From NCBI GenBank assembly GCA_013399875.1, contig VXAZ01000995.1:1322690-1386689 (forward strand): 64,000 bases of DNA, in the 5' to 3' direction. The notes beneath the pieces were generated by a model that did no database searches, was not told the DNA's origin, and worked only from the letters and a program-made list of their open reading frames with translations. Numbering within the stretch: position 1 is the stretch's first letter; each line of letters opens with the position of its first letter. Made by a program: the position numbers and the translations under genes. Of this stretch, positions 13,469 through 26,335 are shown piece after piece. The DNA comes from Gymnorhina tibicen. Lineage: Eukaryota; Chordata; Aves; Passeriformes; Artamidae.

Positions 13469-13620
13469 GACACTACCACAGTGACCATCACAAACAAAGC
13501 AGTAAAGCATTTCATCACGAATGTTATCCCACACTGTGCAATTTCAGACAATAGACACCAGTTTGTTAGCAATGAGTTTGAGCAATTTACCAGGAAATGT
13601 GAAAGCTGGTCAAGTAGAGA
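13469..13620 (+). pseudogene. Possible degenerate Gypsy-type retroelement integrase fragment
   Basis: The frame covering this stretch reads a threonine-rich TITNKAV segment, then about 14 residues on a block ISDN..QFVSNEFEQFTRK. That resembles the integrase core around the second catalytic aspartate (SDNGPQF.S.EF..F) of Gypsy/Metaviridae-type elements. The usual G-P after SDN is replaced by R-H. Nothing convincing follows: the catalytic Glu region about 35 residues on is not recognisable, and other frames have many stops through 14330. If real, it is a very old, non-functional remnant. No LTRs were seen. A chance resemblance of about 20 residues cannot be excluded. Confidence 0.4.
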
Positions 13621-16600
13621 AAGGAAAATGTTTCCAGCCCATTACAGAAAAGTTCTACAGGAAACAAAACAGAGGATCTCTCACAAACATGATCTTACAA
13701 GGTTGATATCCAGATGCATGCCAATAGTCCCTGTGTTGTTAGAGCTTTATTAGAGCCAACAGTGAAAGGATAGGCAAGACAAAAATTGAGACTTCCAGAG
13801 TCCAAAGCATACAATAGGTGATGAACTAGCAACAGCTCAAAAACTACCATCAGCAGACCCTGTTGGGGTCAAATGCAACCTCATGAGAAATAATATATTT
13901 GTGAGGAAGATCCGTGTGTTGAACAGATAAAGCTTCAATCATGTCACACAGCAGTGGCTGGGTATATTATTCACAAAAATCACAGACACACACTTATTAC
14001 AAACTCGGGACATTAACATGAAGGTGGTACTGAGACTCAATCAGCAGGATGTGGAAAGGAGCATAGCAGAAAAACATCCAGTAAACATCAGAACAGACTT
14101 TCAAAACACCCTGCTAACAGAAGAACCAAGTACAAGCCAGTCTCTCTTATCATCACAAGAATAAATTGCGTTGGCACCAACATCAAGATGCCTGCAAGGT
14201 AAACACAAGGCTTTGTACAATACTGGCATGAGAAAGTAACTCTCTTAAACCCAGAAGAAAACACATTAATTCTCCAAGCAAACTGGAAGCTCACAAAAGC
14301 TATCAAAGAAAGAACTTGGTGTGAAACAGTGTTAAGTTATATAATTGATGAGAATTTTAAGTGTATGAGAAAGTTCCTCTAACCACATTGAATGTTGCTA
14401 ATTTAGGTACAGTGAGAATCACATTAGGAAAGGTGGCCTCCCAAGAAGGGATATTGTGTTTTGATAGCTGCTTATTTGATAAGTTTATGTATCTTATATA
14501 TATATATATTAAAAAAATCTTTAAAGTCTCTTCTTTCAAGTACCTTATGACAGAGGACACTAACTATATGTGTAGTAAGGACTAAAAGCTGAACTATGCA
14601 CCACTTTGGATCTGTCTTTTTGTGCTTGAACATCAAACACCAAGGACATCAGTTCACTCTTAGCTCACCTTTTTTAGCTTACCAGATAACACTTAACACA
14701 TCCTTTCAGGGAAGTACAACTTCTAGGTGCTGTCTCTTCTCCTTTCTTCCCGAGAGTGCAGTAAAGATGAAGCTACTAATGTCCTTCAAATGAAATGACA
14801 ACAGCTGTAAAAGAGAAGACATTGTCTAAGGTTCTGAAGAGACATGTTACTTGTCACCTTCTGTGTTGCCTGTTGGTGCTGTGCAGTGCAGACTTACTGC
14901 TTTTTTTCTCTTTAAAGTGAACTTCACATTTGTCTCTAGCAGATCCTTTGGCTTCCATGGGCCTTTTTTTGTTGTTTATTGGGTTTTTATCTGCAGGAAC
15001 AATGCATGCTGTTTTTCCCACAGTGTTTTTGTACAGTGACCCAAATTTAACACTTCATTTCTTATTTTCTACTGCAGAAAATTCCAATATTTTTAATTAA
15101 CTTTTCCACTGAGACCAGCTTCTGCTGAGCATAGGAACAGTCACATAGCCTGTCTGTATGCTGTACTGTGGGCAGAAATGGATGATCTGCCAGTATCCTC
15201 AGCCAACCACACTCCACTCAACTGCAGTTAACAAAGTATTAAATCTGACATAAGTCCAGCTGATAATGAACCCAAATATGCTGACGTCAAGAAGGCAGAC
15301 AACTGTCCCACTGTTTATGATGTTCCATTTCTTGCAGCTCAGCAGGGTTATGTCCTCCTACTTGTCAAATGAGTGTGCAGCGCACACGCCATATCAATAC
15401 ACCCACCTACAAGAGGAAGCCAAGCCAATGGATTCATTCCGTGTATCTACAGCCGCTAAATATTTGCAGTGAGTGAAAACACATATTCAGATTACAGCTT
15501 TCCCCTGCTAAGACTCATGTTTAAATAATTTTCAACTTCCTTTTTAATTATGTGCCTTGGAGCCTGCTTTCCAGATTGAATCTGTACTCTAGGCAGACTG
15601 AATCTGTGCTAGAAGAGCATGTCTCATTTCAGCAGGTATCTGGTAAGAGATGGCACCCAGAAAGCTGCCTTCTGCAGGGGAGGATGCACTGCAAGAGAAA
15701 AAATTGAGGGGCTAAAGACCCCAGTACAAGCAAACAAGACAAGCAGATTTGGGTATGCATGCTGTGCCTGCAGAGCAGAAAATTACCACAGGTGAGACAA
15801 GCCTCTGATTCTCAGCCCCTGCCAGCAAGGACAGCTTGAACTGGGAGAGTAACTAGAGCCAGCTCAGCCTTTTGAGGCCACAATTTTCCCTGTCTCAGCT
15901 CAAATTCAGAAAGACAGGTATGGGAGCTGCTGCAAATGTCCCAAAATTTTGGCCTGTCCTTTTGGACAATATAAATCATGTGAGAAGGACCAGCTGAGGA
16001 AGTGAAGAGGACAGAGAGGCTCTGTCCAATAACCCCGTCAGGGCTTCCCATTACACAAATCCCCACCAAGTGAGACAACACTCAGAGGGACAAAGAAATC
16101 CATTGTTTTCCCCCGAATAACTGACACGTATCTTTTGTCCAATGAACCACTCTTTCCCTGAAAAATCACATTTTATGATTCTATGATCAGAACTTGTAAA
16201 AAGCATCACATTCAACTGTCTCTGCAAATATAACTATGGCTGAAGATTGAATCTAATACGTCTGATGGTTATGGGCAGCAAATTCCTAAAACCCTTTACC
16301 ATTTCAATTCTCCATGTGTAATTTACATGAGACTATTATTAAAGGGTGGCTGTTGGTTCTCTGAAGTTTAATTTCCAGAAGTATTGTCTTCAAAGCCCCA
16401 CTTCCAAAAAGTAACTAAGAAATTTAAGAAAACTAAGAAAACTAACTTTTCCCTGCTGAAAACTGCTCCTGATTTTGGGAAGTATTGGAACTGTTTACTA
16501 TTAAACCTTCTGTATGAAAATTATCCTCCATAGGCAAGGAATCACAGCAGGTACCAACAATATGCACCTACAGACTTCCAGTTTCTCAGTCTAGGAGCAG

Positions 16601-19600
16601 AACTGAAGAATTTCTTCCTTCAGCCACAATTATTTTTTTTCCCTCTGCCTATCTATAGCTTCCTCTGTAAGAAAAGTGAAATTTGCTGTCATAGCTTCAG
16701 CCTCACTGTGTAAGTTAAAAACATGTCCTGTCTCCATTACATGATTACAGGCAGACTTTCAACTCTGATAGTCTATGAGCTAAAGTTGAGGAACGTGCGC
16801 CAGCTGTTACAAAACAGTTTTCCTGGAAAATAGCCACCGGACCAGCAGTCAAACTAGGACATTCTACATAGAAGGAAGAATAAAATATTAAAAAAAAAAA
16901 AAAAAAAAAANAAAAAAAAAAGACAGCAGTACAACACATGATTTTAATAAAGCCGGGAATGCCATGAAATGTCCAGAAGAAAACATGTCTATACTAACTG
17001 CTAAATTCGACGAAATCTGTGAATGTTCACTGCAAGAAGAGCACCATGGCACTGAAACACTCACCCTAACATCTTCACTTTCTATTAAAATCTGCTGCAG
17101 AAATTCAGGTGTCTTTCTGTCCTGTTGAAACTTAGATACTTGCTCATCTGAGTTTCTGAGGACATCACAATATGTGATGTGTCTCACATCCATCACATGT
17201 TCTTTGTTCTCTCATCATCTCCCCGTGGAGGAGGAGGATGTGGCGCCAGGCCTCTTGTTTTCCTAGGGTTTGTTGGGATTTTTTCTGGTTTTGTCTGCAC
17301 ATGTTTCTGCATAGTGGATAAAGCAAGGTCACAAAGCATGTCTCACATTTGGAGTGGAAGACTGTGAGGCTTGTGATAGTCCTTAGCTTCTTAAGCTTTT
17401 GTTTTAACTGATGGAGAGCTTCCCTAAGGCTTTGTTTCCCTCCCAGACAAGTTTTATCCAAAAGGAAGAGTGCTCTCTTGAGCCAGCAGAGCAAAACTAT
17501 CAGTGTCCACCACCAGAATGCCATTTATGTATCTTTCTAGAAGCTTCAGTGAATAAATGCCGGGTGTTCCCTAGAGAATTCAAGAGAGGAGTTGTGGCTT
17601 GGTCCCATTTCTGATCAGAAATTACTAAGTCTAATGATCCTCACTCTATGAACCATGACAACAAAAAGTACTGTAGCTTTTATTTAACACCCAAACCAAC
17701 TTCTGCAACAAATGTTCACACTATTTAACTTCAGGAGAGAGCTCTGGTGACTAAGACCAAACTCCTGTGTGTTCATAGTCTGGGATTCAGAGCTAGGAGC
17801 CTATTCATCCTCCCAGGTGTCCAGGCTCTTATGCCAGTTTCCCCATGCCAGCATGTACACAAATCACACAAAACACTAATCACAGACCTACACACAAATA
17901 AGAATGAATTTAAGGACTTACTGACCATAATGTTTTGTAAAATTCAGGAGAAGCAGTTGCAAGATGTGACAACACTGCATGGCCATGATTGCTGGCATGT
18001 ATCATGAGAGGAAGGAGGATGTTTAGTCAGCTTGTCCAGGATGTAGTGAGAGCTGTTGACAGCTGGGAAGGACAGTTTTGGGCAGTCAGGGAAACTGCAG
18101 GTGGATTAAACATTTTGGAGGGTCCGGGTATCTCAGTTGCAGGAGATTGAGCAGCTGAGAGGACAAGGGGTCTGTGAGTACTCTCATCATGGTTGGAAGG
18201 GGCTTCTCTTAGACTCCAGATGACTCTGTGAATTTTGATGGCAAAGCAAAGCCATTCTGACATGCAGAACCAACAGTGCAGAAGCCAAGGCACACGGGAG
18301 GGCACTGCTGCTTGTTTAGGTTTGGCATTTCAGTGATTCTGTTGCAAATTGCCCAAAGGTACTGCTGTACCTGGTGGCTGAGGTACACAGTGTGCAACTG
18401 AAAAATAAGTCAAAGAAAATGAAGAGTGTGTGTGTTTAAATACACGTTAGTTATCCTGAAGATTCAAGACAAAGTTAATTGTTCTAGAAGCAAGAAAGCA
18501 TATATTTAAGGCAATAAATACAATGTCAAGCCATCAAGAATAAAGCAGAAAATCTCATGTTTAGATGTTTAGCATATGCATATCAATGTTTTTAATGTTA
18601 TCAGAGAGGAAGTTCTTTCAGCAAATGTAAAGTATCCTGATTTGACTTGAGCATAAGTACTCCCTTAGAAACACTAATCAGTTAGGTAAAAATCTACAGA
18701 AGAATATTTTGCACAGACCTTTTGTCCTAGATACGAGCGAAACAGGAATAATTTCATTATGAGATGTACTCTACCCTATGTTCCCTAAACAGGCCCCAGT
18801 CCTAGCTTGACCTTTATCCATGAAAACACCCCTTTCATAATTTTTTTAGTACAGGCATGAGCATTTTACTGTACATTGCAAGCATCATTTCAAACCATCC
18901 TGTTGTGCTTCTAAACATGCCCAGATGCGTTTGGACAGGGAAATATGGGTTAATTGTAACTTTACCAGTTATATATTGCAAACAAAATACTGACAGTAAA
19001 ACATGAGACAGAAAATCAATATGGTTACAGACAAATTAATTATCAATGGTATATGGAGTTAAAAATAATGGAATGAGATCATCCACTTAGTTATATTCAA
19101 TGGTCTGCACCTCTGTGATCCTCTTCTGAGTTTAGAAAATTCTCCACAAGTCTGCAAAAGCAGAATAGTTGCCTGTTCAGTCAAGCTCCTTTCTCCTTCT
19201 GTTCTGCGGGGTAAACTCAAACACACTTCACCAGCCCCAGCCCTGTGCCTCCAATCACATCAGTTCCTGCCTTGCTGGGACCTCCTGGTGCTCTCATGCC
19301 TTATTATCCCAAATGAAATGGGTACTTCGAATTTCCAAATCTTTCCCCCTTGTCTCACTTCCTGCTCAGGTGCCCAGCAGTGAAACCCTCCTAACCATTC
19401 TGCTGACCCTCACCTCCCACAAAGGCCTGCTCTTTCTCATTGCCTTCCCATCATTTCCCTGGCCTGGATTTCATTCCCATGCATTCCTTGTTCTCTCCTT
19501 GCTTCTTTTGGCCTATCCCCTCTTTTGCATCTTCCATATCACCCAGGCTTTCTGAACTTCTTCTTCAAACTCGTTTGAAGGGCTTCCATATCTCCATCCC

Positions 19601-20375
19601 ACCTGCAGCTCCCACAATCTCCTCTGCTACATGCCTTTAGGTCAGGTTTCCAACTTGAATGATACAGACTATCATTACTATCACCTTTCCCAAGACAAAA
19701 GCAGATGTCTTTGGGCCAAATCCGGATCTGATATGCATCAGCTTGGCTCTCCTGATTTAAGGGGAAGGCTGCAGGCTCCAAGCAGCTGAGGAGCTCACAG
19801 GCAGCTTCGCCCAAGGGAGTGACTGCACCACATCACACTGAGAGCTGAGAAGTTCTCATTACCCCAGCAATGGCTATGGCTAGTTCTGCCTAAAGGCCAA
19901 AGACAGGAGCTGGTATATCATGTTTTTATAGTGGTGGGTCATTCACAGTTCTGTCAGATACACAATAATCAAAACAGACTTTGTTTGGCTGTTTTCAAAA
20001 ACTTGGAATTGCTTGCGGGAAAAGGGTAAAAAGCAACAAAAGGACTTAATTAAAGCATATTCGTTGAGGTCACCGAGTTATGACACATATATTTGGTTAA
20101 AAAATTACATTTTTGTTCATTGTCACAAAAACTGGCAGTTCCGATTTACAAGGCCAGTTTCTGTCTGCTGACTCGGCTGTTCAGTTTGGAGTCTCCCTTA
20201 GTGTCAGCACGTAACAGCAGTGGCCTCCTGTAACCAACATTTATGTAGGACGAAGTGTGATTTTCCAGGTTCTCCTCCCTCCTGGATTACCAAACTTTAA
20301 TTAACAGGACTCAGAGGTCAGTAACTCAGACTTTCCACATTGAGAGATCCTTTCATCAACAAATTATGGCTCTGA
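13621..20375. other. Intergenic, no gene recognised
   Basis: About 6.7 kb without a supportable gene. It includes a short (TA)n run at about 14495-14509 and a poly(A) run at 16890-16921 (listed separately). A minus-strand open frame of 119 codons (17165-17524) and a plus-strand one of 128 codons (19169-19555) were inspected. Neither matches a family I know, and both lie in the length range expected by chance. Confidence 0.5.
16890..16921. repeat. Poly(A) run with one uncalled base
   Basis: A run of 32 positions, all A except an N at 16911. AATAAA lies just upstream (16879-16884), the arrangement expected at the 3' end of a retroposed mRNA. However, no source gene or target-site duplication could be recognised. 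The N suggests the true run length is uncertain. Confidence 0.8.
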
Positions 20376-20697
20376 TCGTGCCGCAGGCGCAGCCCTGGGA
20401 CAGCAGTAGGTGATGACGGCGAGTCAGCCCAGGAGCAGCCCTGGGAGGCTGAGCCGCTCAGAGACAGCCCCGGCAGCACACAGGACCCGCTCCTGCCCCT
20501 TCCTCGGGGCAGAAAGCTCTGTCTGCCACCAGCGTCTTCCAGCAGCTTCCTCCAGCCCTCCCCGTGAGAGCCCCGCCGTCCCTGTGAGCCACTGCCCGTG
20601 GGAGCGGGGAGCAGCTGAGGAGCTCCACCCGCACACCTGGGCACAGGCGGGTTCGCAACATCCTCACTCCTCTGCACGGACACACAGATCTGCCCCG
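20376..20697. promoter_or_regulatory. CpG-rich island in the BCL11B downstream flank
   Basis: I count 20 CpG dinucleotides in 322 bp, against long CpG-poor stretches on either side. The observed/expected ratio is about 0.6 by my estimate, and the sequence is strongly GC-rich. A minus-strand open frame of 156 codons (20318-20788) spans it, but overlapping frames on both strands are also open, as expected in GC-rich DNA. Its composition (Gly, Ser, Arg, Pro-rich) shows no domain. Possible readings are an unannotated lncRNA promoter, a GC-rich repeat of a type I do not recognise, or a distal regulatory element. Confidence 0.45.
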
Positions 20698-23600
20698 ACA
20701 GGTTCCTCTCTCCAGCTGCAAAATGACTGAAATATTCTGCAGATGATAGGTCTCTGAGCAAGATGAATGAGTTAAGAGCCAGGGCCAAACCCTCAGCTGT
20801 GGAGACTCAGAGCTGCGCTGATTTTATGCAATATGGAGATTTGCTTTTTTGTTTGCTTTTGGGCAGTTTTTTCCCTTATATTTCCCTGCAAAACAAAGCT
20901 GTTGTCTAGTAGCAGTAAACTTCGACTGGAGATTATTCTATTGCTTTGACCACCCTTCTTTTTTCACTCCTTTCTTTTTTACACATTTTAACCTGATAGA
21001 TTTTAAATAAAAATTTTCATTGCTTACATAACTTCCAGTGTGCCATCCTGACTAATGAAAGCCAGCAAATCTCAAAGTAAAACCCGCCTGAACAATGGTG
21101 CTACAAATGAAGAAAGAAGACACTTAGCAGAAAGTTGCCAAGAGAGGCTGTGAGATGCCAGATAAAAGCCAGGGATGTATCTGAGGAAACAAGGAAACGG
21201 CAAGAGATAATAAGGCAGATATAGAGATTTAAACTCAAGAAATAAAGCAGATTTTTGTAAATCAGAACAATGATATAAAGACAAAAATGAGAGAGAAAAC
21301 CAGGAAGAAAAACATGGAATTTATCAAGACAACACTGAACAAACAAAACAAAACTTGAAAGTATGGTAGTAGAAAGAAAGCACAAGAGAGGGAAGTAACA
21401 TTTTATTGCAGTGCTGGGAAAAAGACATAACTCTGTAAGTGACAGGGCACAAATCATTAAAAGAACTGAAGTATTCTACAGAGACTTGGAGTCCTGCGTT
21501 TATAGCAACTAGCCAAGAAAAGAGTTTTTGCCTTCAAAAAGCACCTCTGAATTCACAAATGAATGAAATGCGTGGCCTGACCAAAGCGTACAGTAGGTCA
21601 AGGCACTGGCAGGCAGCTGCCTTTGATAATCCATGCAACAGCCTGTCAGACAGCAGTGTGCTCTTTCTGATGTCTGTTTGGTGTCCTGTATAAAAAAGAG
21701 CTGTTGCTTCCCCTTGCAGGAGATATTTGTCTCTCTCACAAAGGATACCAGGGTAGTTGGCACAACTGATTCTCTAAGCAAAGATGGTGAGAGATGACTG
21801 GACACAGATTTTTTTTTATTTTCTAGTTTTTTTTTGTAATATGGGCCACAGACATAGAGATATTCTGAATGAACAAATACAGCATCACAGTTACAAATAT
21901 ATAGCATGGCCCCCGCGAGGAAGGCCACTGACAATTGTTTCAGAAAATTTTAGCAAGGTGCCATGAAGTGCATACACCAGCCTACAATACCAGCCTTCAA
22001 CATTTGATTGTCAGCCCCCAAGTATGGCCACAGCAGCAATGTGTGGGATCAGAACAAAGGTCTGCACCTTTTTTTCTCCAGCAGTGCCCAATTACAGGAG
22101 AACATGAAGCATCTAAGATCAAGGCAGCATGTACAACATTTCTCTTGTCTTCCAGTCTCCAGCCCTTTGTGCCTCAGCTACTTCCTAGGCCAAAGATGGC
22201 TTCTGTGTACTCAGGAATCCTCAGAAGGTTTCCTTTCTGCAAGCTTCAGAGACTTCCCTTTAAGACACATAAACCTTTATAAAGATGAATCAAGGAGTAC
22301 TTCAGCTTACCTGCATGTAGGGTGAAAAATCACTTCTGACCTTCCCCAGCCATCATCATTTCATCCATCCCCATCAACAAACATGTTTTTATAAACCTCA
22401 AATATCTTTTTCATGGTCTGCAGAGATCTTTTCTTAACTGTTCTCTTTGCATGTGTTGGATCTTCCCTGTAGACCTTCTCTGAATAAGAACCATGATTAA
22501 CCACTTGAAAAAGCAAGTACCACCAGTGGTCTTTGTAGCTGATCTGAGGACCAGTGGAAGGCAGTTTTGTATCCATGTTAATGTGGGGGGGTTTTAGTGA
22601 CAGAGGGAAGCAGAATAGAAAACACAAATTCTTTCAGAAAAAGAAGGCAGGAGAGATTTGAGAGTACATTGAAATGAACTTATGTGGGCCTGACATACGT
22701 GTAGAAATGCAATGCAGGTGTTAAGAGCATTTCTGTAAAGAAAATGCTCTGTACATAGAGTAAGATCAGAAGAGGTCCCCTCGGCTCTTATGAAGACACA
22801 TCATGCTGCAGCAGCCCAGCAGAAAAGGCAGAAGATGCCAGATCTCCAACCAACCTATCTTCCCTACTGTCTTATCACGCGGTCCAGGTTGCCACTGCAC
22901 CAAAAGTCAAAGCCCCTTAGGGGATAGCAGCAAGATCTGCCTTCCTCTGAGCTACTTGGGTAGCTTCACTCCCCTCTTTCTCTATCTCAGAGGAGGTGAT
23001 TTCGCACTGCCCTTATCTTAACCTCCATTAAACCATCTTTAACTCCACAGTGCCCCTTAATTTTAGTAAGATCAACCACAGATTAAGACACTATTCAGTG
23101 CAGGAATGACCCTACCCTCCACTTTTGCTTCTAAGAATCAAAGCCTGGAAAGTATTTCACAGGTATTTAACAGCTGGTATCTGTTACCACCCCTTCACAG
23201 ATATTTAAAAGGCCTACTTGTTTATAGTATTCATTTATCCTAGCCTATGCAGTCAAGTGCTACCCTGCCTGGGGAGAACACCAACAGTCGCAGAGCACTC
23301 ACTAATGGACAAACCCTTACAAAGAAAAGCAAGAGAAAACCAAGGCAAAACACTTGCAAATCCCTAAATCTTCTTCAACATCACCTACAACCCTTTGCCA
23401 CCAGCTCCAGGGTAATTGCTAACACGGTGTGTATAGGCTCCAATTAGGCAATCTGCAGAGGGTAAACACTTGGGCTGGATCTTGGAGCTTCTGTCGATTT
23501 TTACCACCTACGGATCTGGCCTGAGATCTGCTGTTTTCCCGTGACAAAAGCGAGAAAGAGTATGTCTTATGCATCCTGTTAGCATTCGAGCAAACATCGT

Positions 23601-25819
23601 GTTTAATATTAGAAGCCGGTATGCATGTGGTTGCTTAGGAATGAGAAACATCCTTTTGCTATGCCCTCCCATATGCACAGGGTTGCTGTGGGATGTTTTT
23701 GTGCATTCTACTTGAGCAGTTACCAGGGTCTAGAGTCCACGGGAACATGACATTGTAATCTTGGTCATGTTTTATTTATGGGAAGTAGCGCAGCAGATAG
23801 GGTGTGTTAACAAACAAAGATGATTGCTTCAGGGGCACTCTCTCGTCCTGAGGTAATTAAGACAAAGTAGTTTCACTGGTTGGGGGATTCATACTGCAGA
23901 CAACCTTTCCCTTGCTAAAATGATCTGCAGCAACCAGGCCAAAAAGGCTAAATCAGAAGCAGCGTGGGTAGTGTTTTATCTTTGGTTAAAGGTGCATCAT
24001 TAAATGGCACTGACATAAATTATACTTCTTAAAAATCCATATAACATTAAAAGCTATTGAGAAGAAAATGTCATGCTCAGAGAGGTGCAGATTTTCAGCT
24101 GGAGAAATATCCAAAGAATTACTGCTGTAGCCCAGCATCTCTTTCACATCTTGAACTGAAAACAGTAACTGTCACCAAGGCCACCCTAACCACAAACCCT
24201 GAGAGATGCTGGCCTGACAAAACATGTAAACTCAGAGTCAGGCTCAGCTGTCAAAGAATCTCAGCATCACAAGGGAAATCTATTCCACCATCAAAGGTCA
24301 CAACTCAGAGACCTGTGGCTGCTCACATTTGTTGGTTATTTGCAAACTGTACACTGTGATCACAGCCCTGCAGTACTTGCTCCAGAGGAACAGACAGAAA
24401 CACACACGAGACACAGTATGGGTTTCACTGGGAAGTACATTGAGACCCTCCTCTTTGTCCATTGCCCCTTCTCCCTTCTTTTTATCCCTAGCCCCATCCC
24501 TTCCACTGCAGCATGTCCACTAAGAAAACTCCACCCATCTCCTTCTCACTCTCCACAGCAGGTCAGCTTCTCCTGGTTATGGGCAGGTGCCTTGGTTGGC
24601 CAAGGTCTGGCTGATCCCATGTGGTCTAAGGCAGTCATGCTGTGCTCACACCGAAAGTGGACAATGGCCTTGCTCCCTGAAGTTTTAGCTGGCCCACTGA
24701 AACTGATGGGACATTTTTCACTGATTTAGACAAGCTCTGGGTAAAGCTTCTTTGGTGGAGAAGCCTAATTTCTCACACCTTGAGACGTAACTTGCTATAA
24801 AAACATGTCTCCCTTAGGACTAAGGAATAAGAACAAAACCCACCAGAGCTGAACTCGGGAGAGCTGCAAAAAATTTCTGGTTACTTCATAGGGTTTTTTG
24901 TATGACCTTCAACAAATAAGATAATCTTTCTGTGCTTCAGATCCCCATTCATAAAGCTATTATAGTAACAGTTTTTTCTCTTACTGTTTATACATGCTGC
25001 CCAAAGATGTTAGGTCTCTCCCAAAAGCAGAGGTAGCAAGCTCCAGCACTGCTTTTCTGAGACAGTTATAAGCATATGGGGCATTTCAGAGGCATCAACA
25101 ATAAAGTAATTCATTTTCAAGATTCCCCATCTTTCACTAATAGGCTACATTTGCTGTACAGAATGCTTATAGCAGTGCTGCTCTCTTCTGTCACCATTAA
25201 CCCAGAAGAGTGGTCTGCTCAAAGCAGAGACAATAAATACACTTAATGAAACCTGACAGGTACCTTTCACACCTTTCCAGGGAAAGACATTAATTGCCCC
25301 CTTTGCTTTTAACTGTCCTACGTTGATATTTTAAAATAGATCAATATAGTACAAAACCAGTATCTTGATTGCTTGAACTGTATGTTTAATTAGGCTAATT
25401 TGCATTTTTCTCTGAGTTAATTTAGGGGCTAAAATCAGGTCTGGTGGAAGAAGGGAGAACTCTTTTAAAGGTTATGCTGCATTAACTGACACCAGGTCTG
25501 AATCTGGTCCACAGGTCTTTTCTTGTTTGATGAAGCCTGGGTGAAGGCAAGGTTGCCATTGAACTCCCTTGTTTAGTAAACATTAAAAAAAACCCCCTTG
25601 TTCTTTTAAGATGCCATTCAAGGGAGACATTATCACTGATTTGTGAGGAAAGGAAAAGTTTGCCAAGGAAAGGTTCTGAGAGTGGCATAAGGTGAAATTC
25701 CTTGTGAAGGTGCACTGGATTTGTTTCTTCTTCCAGATACCATGGAATCATATGTAACCACAGAGGGGGAGAACATCTTTACAACATTCTCTTCCCTGCT
25801 TAAGAAGAGTTATCTTCCT
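20698..25819. other. Intergenic, no gene recognised
   Basis: AT-rich DNA with no supportable gene. The part at 23590-24000 is listed separately as a possible regulatory cluster. A perfect POU octamer ATTTGCAT lies at 25398-25405, next to TAAT-type homeodomain words; such words are common in AT-rich DNA. Confidence 0.45.
23590..24000. promoter_or_regulatory. Candidate lymphoid-type enhancer (motif cluster)
   Basis: Within about 400 bp there is a perfect RUNX word TGTGGTT (23626-23632), a GATA word AGATAG (about 23795), a FOX-like AACAAACA directly joined to a TCF/SOX-like ACAAAGA (about 23809-23820), and an ATCTTTGG word (23978-23985). RUNX1, GATA3 and TCF7 are established upstream regulators of BCL11B in T-cell precursors. 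The clustering could be chance; conservation was not testable here. Confidence 0.2.
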
Positions 25820-26335
25820 CCTTCGCTTTGGCTCCGTCTGCTCTTATTTGGATGAACGATCCAAATTATTTCAATATTTCCTCATCAAACATTCACAGTT
25901 TCCTTTGCTCCCTTTAGGTCAACCTTCTGACTGGCTTGCTTTTTTCTTGATTTTTATGAGCTGAACCCATAGCTGGATGTCCAAAGTCCTCACCAGTGCT
26001 GGGCAGAGTGCACATCACTCCATTTACAGGCTACTCTCATTGATGCATGCCATGGTAGTATCTGTCTTTTTTGCAAGAGCATATTGCTGTCTCCTTGTCA
26101 CTTATGATCCTTCATATCCTTTTTTTTCCTCTGACCAATGGCTGTTAGTAAATTAGTCAAATATTATGATCACTTTGAACACCACCATCAACCTCCAACA
26201 CAGTGCTGATCTTTCAAAACCTGTTTTGGTGTGCAAATATAATAAATTATCTTCAGTCCATCACTTAATGATGTCATGAAATTAAATTTAATTGCATAGA
26301 ACTGCCCCCAGTACTGACCCCTTAAAACCTGCTCC
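25820..26335 (-). mobile_element. Ancient CR1 LINE relic, reverse-oriented
   Basis: Plus-strand text follows the antisense of an old CR1 ORF2 3' region. Blocks in order: a GCTGAACCCATAGCTGGATG region (about 25960); CAGTGCTGGGCAGAGTGCAC (about 25996); TTGATGCATGCCATGGTAG (about 26040); TTTTTTGCAAGAGCA (about 26067); TATGATC (about 26103); GATCACTTTGAACACCACC (about 26169); and CTGCCCCCAGTACTGACCCC (about 26303). The order and spacing match the family as I know it from turtles and crocodilians. Heavily diverged; the left edge is uncertain. Confidence 0.68.

Noticed and set aside
15812..16081. Minus-strand frame of 89 codons with a CCAAAATTTTGG palindrome inside, considered as an old LTR or gene
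   Set aside because: No LTR ends, target duplication or protein similarity could be found.
16165..16190. TTATGATTCTATGATC, resembling the CR1 3' tail repeat
   Set aside because: Only about 14 bases match and the flanking sequence on either side does not follow CR1.
17165..17524. Minus-strand frame of 119 codons, followed by another open frame (16888-17196) and an AGGGTGAGT donor-like site near 17060
   Set aside because: No family similarity, overlapping in a different frame and ending in a poly(T) run. The length is in the range expected by chance among thousands of stop-delimited segments.
19169..19555. Plus-strand frame of 128 codons, Leu/Ser/Phe-rich
   Set aside because: A pyrimidine-rich strand gives hydrophobic chance frames. 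No signal peptide followed by a domain, no homologue recognised and no splice context.
20318..20788. Minus-strand frame of 156 codons over the CpG island, as a protein gene
   Set aside because: Frames on both strands are open here because the DNA is GC-rich. Composition is low-complexity Gly/Ser/Arg without domain features.
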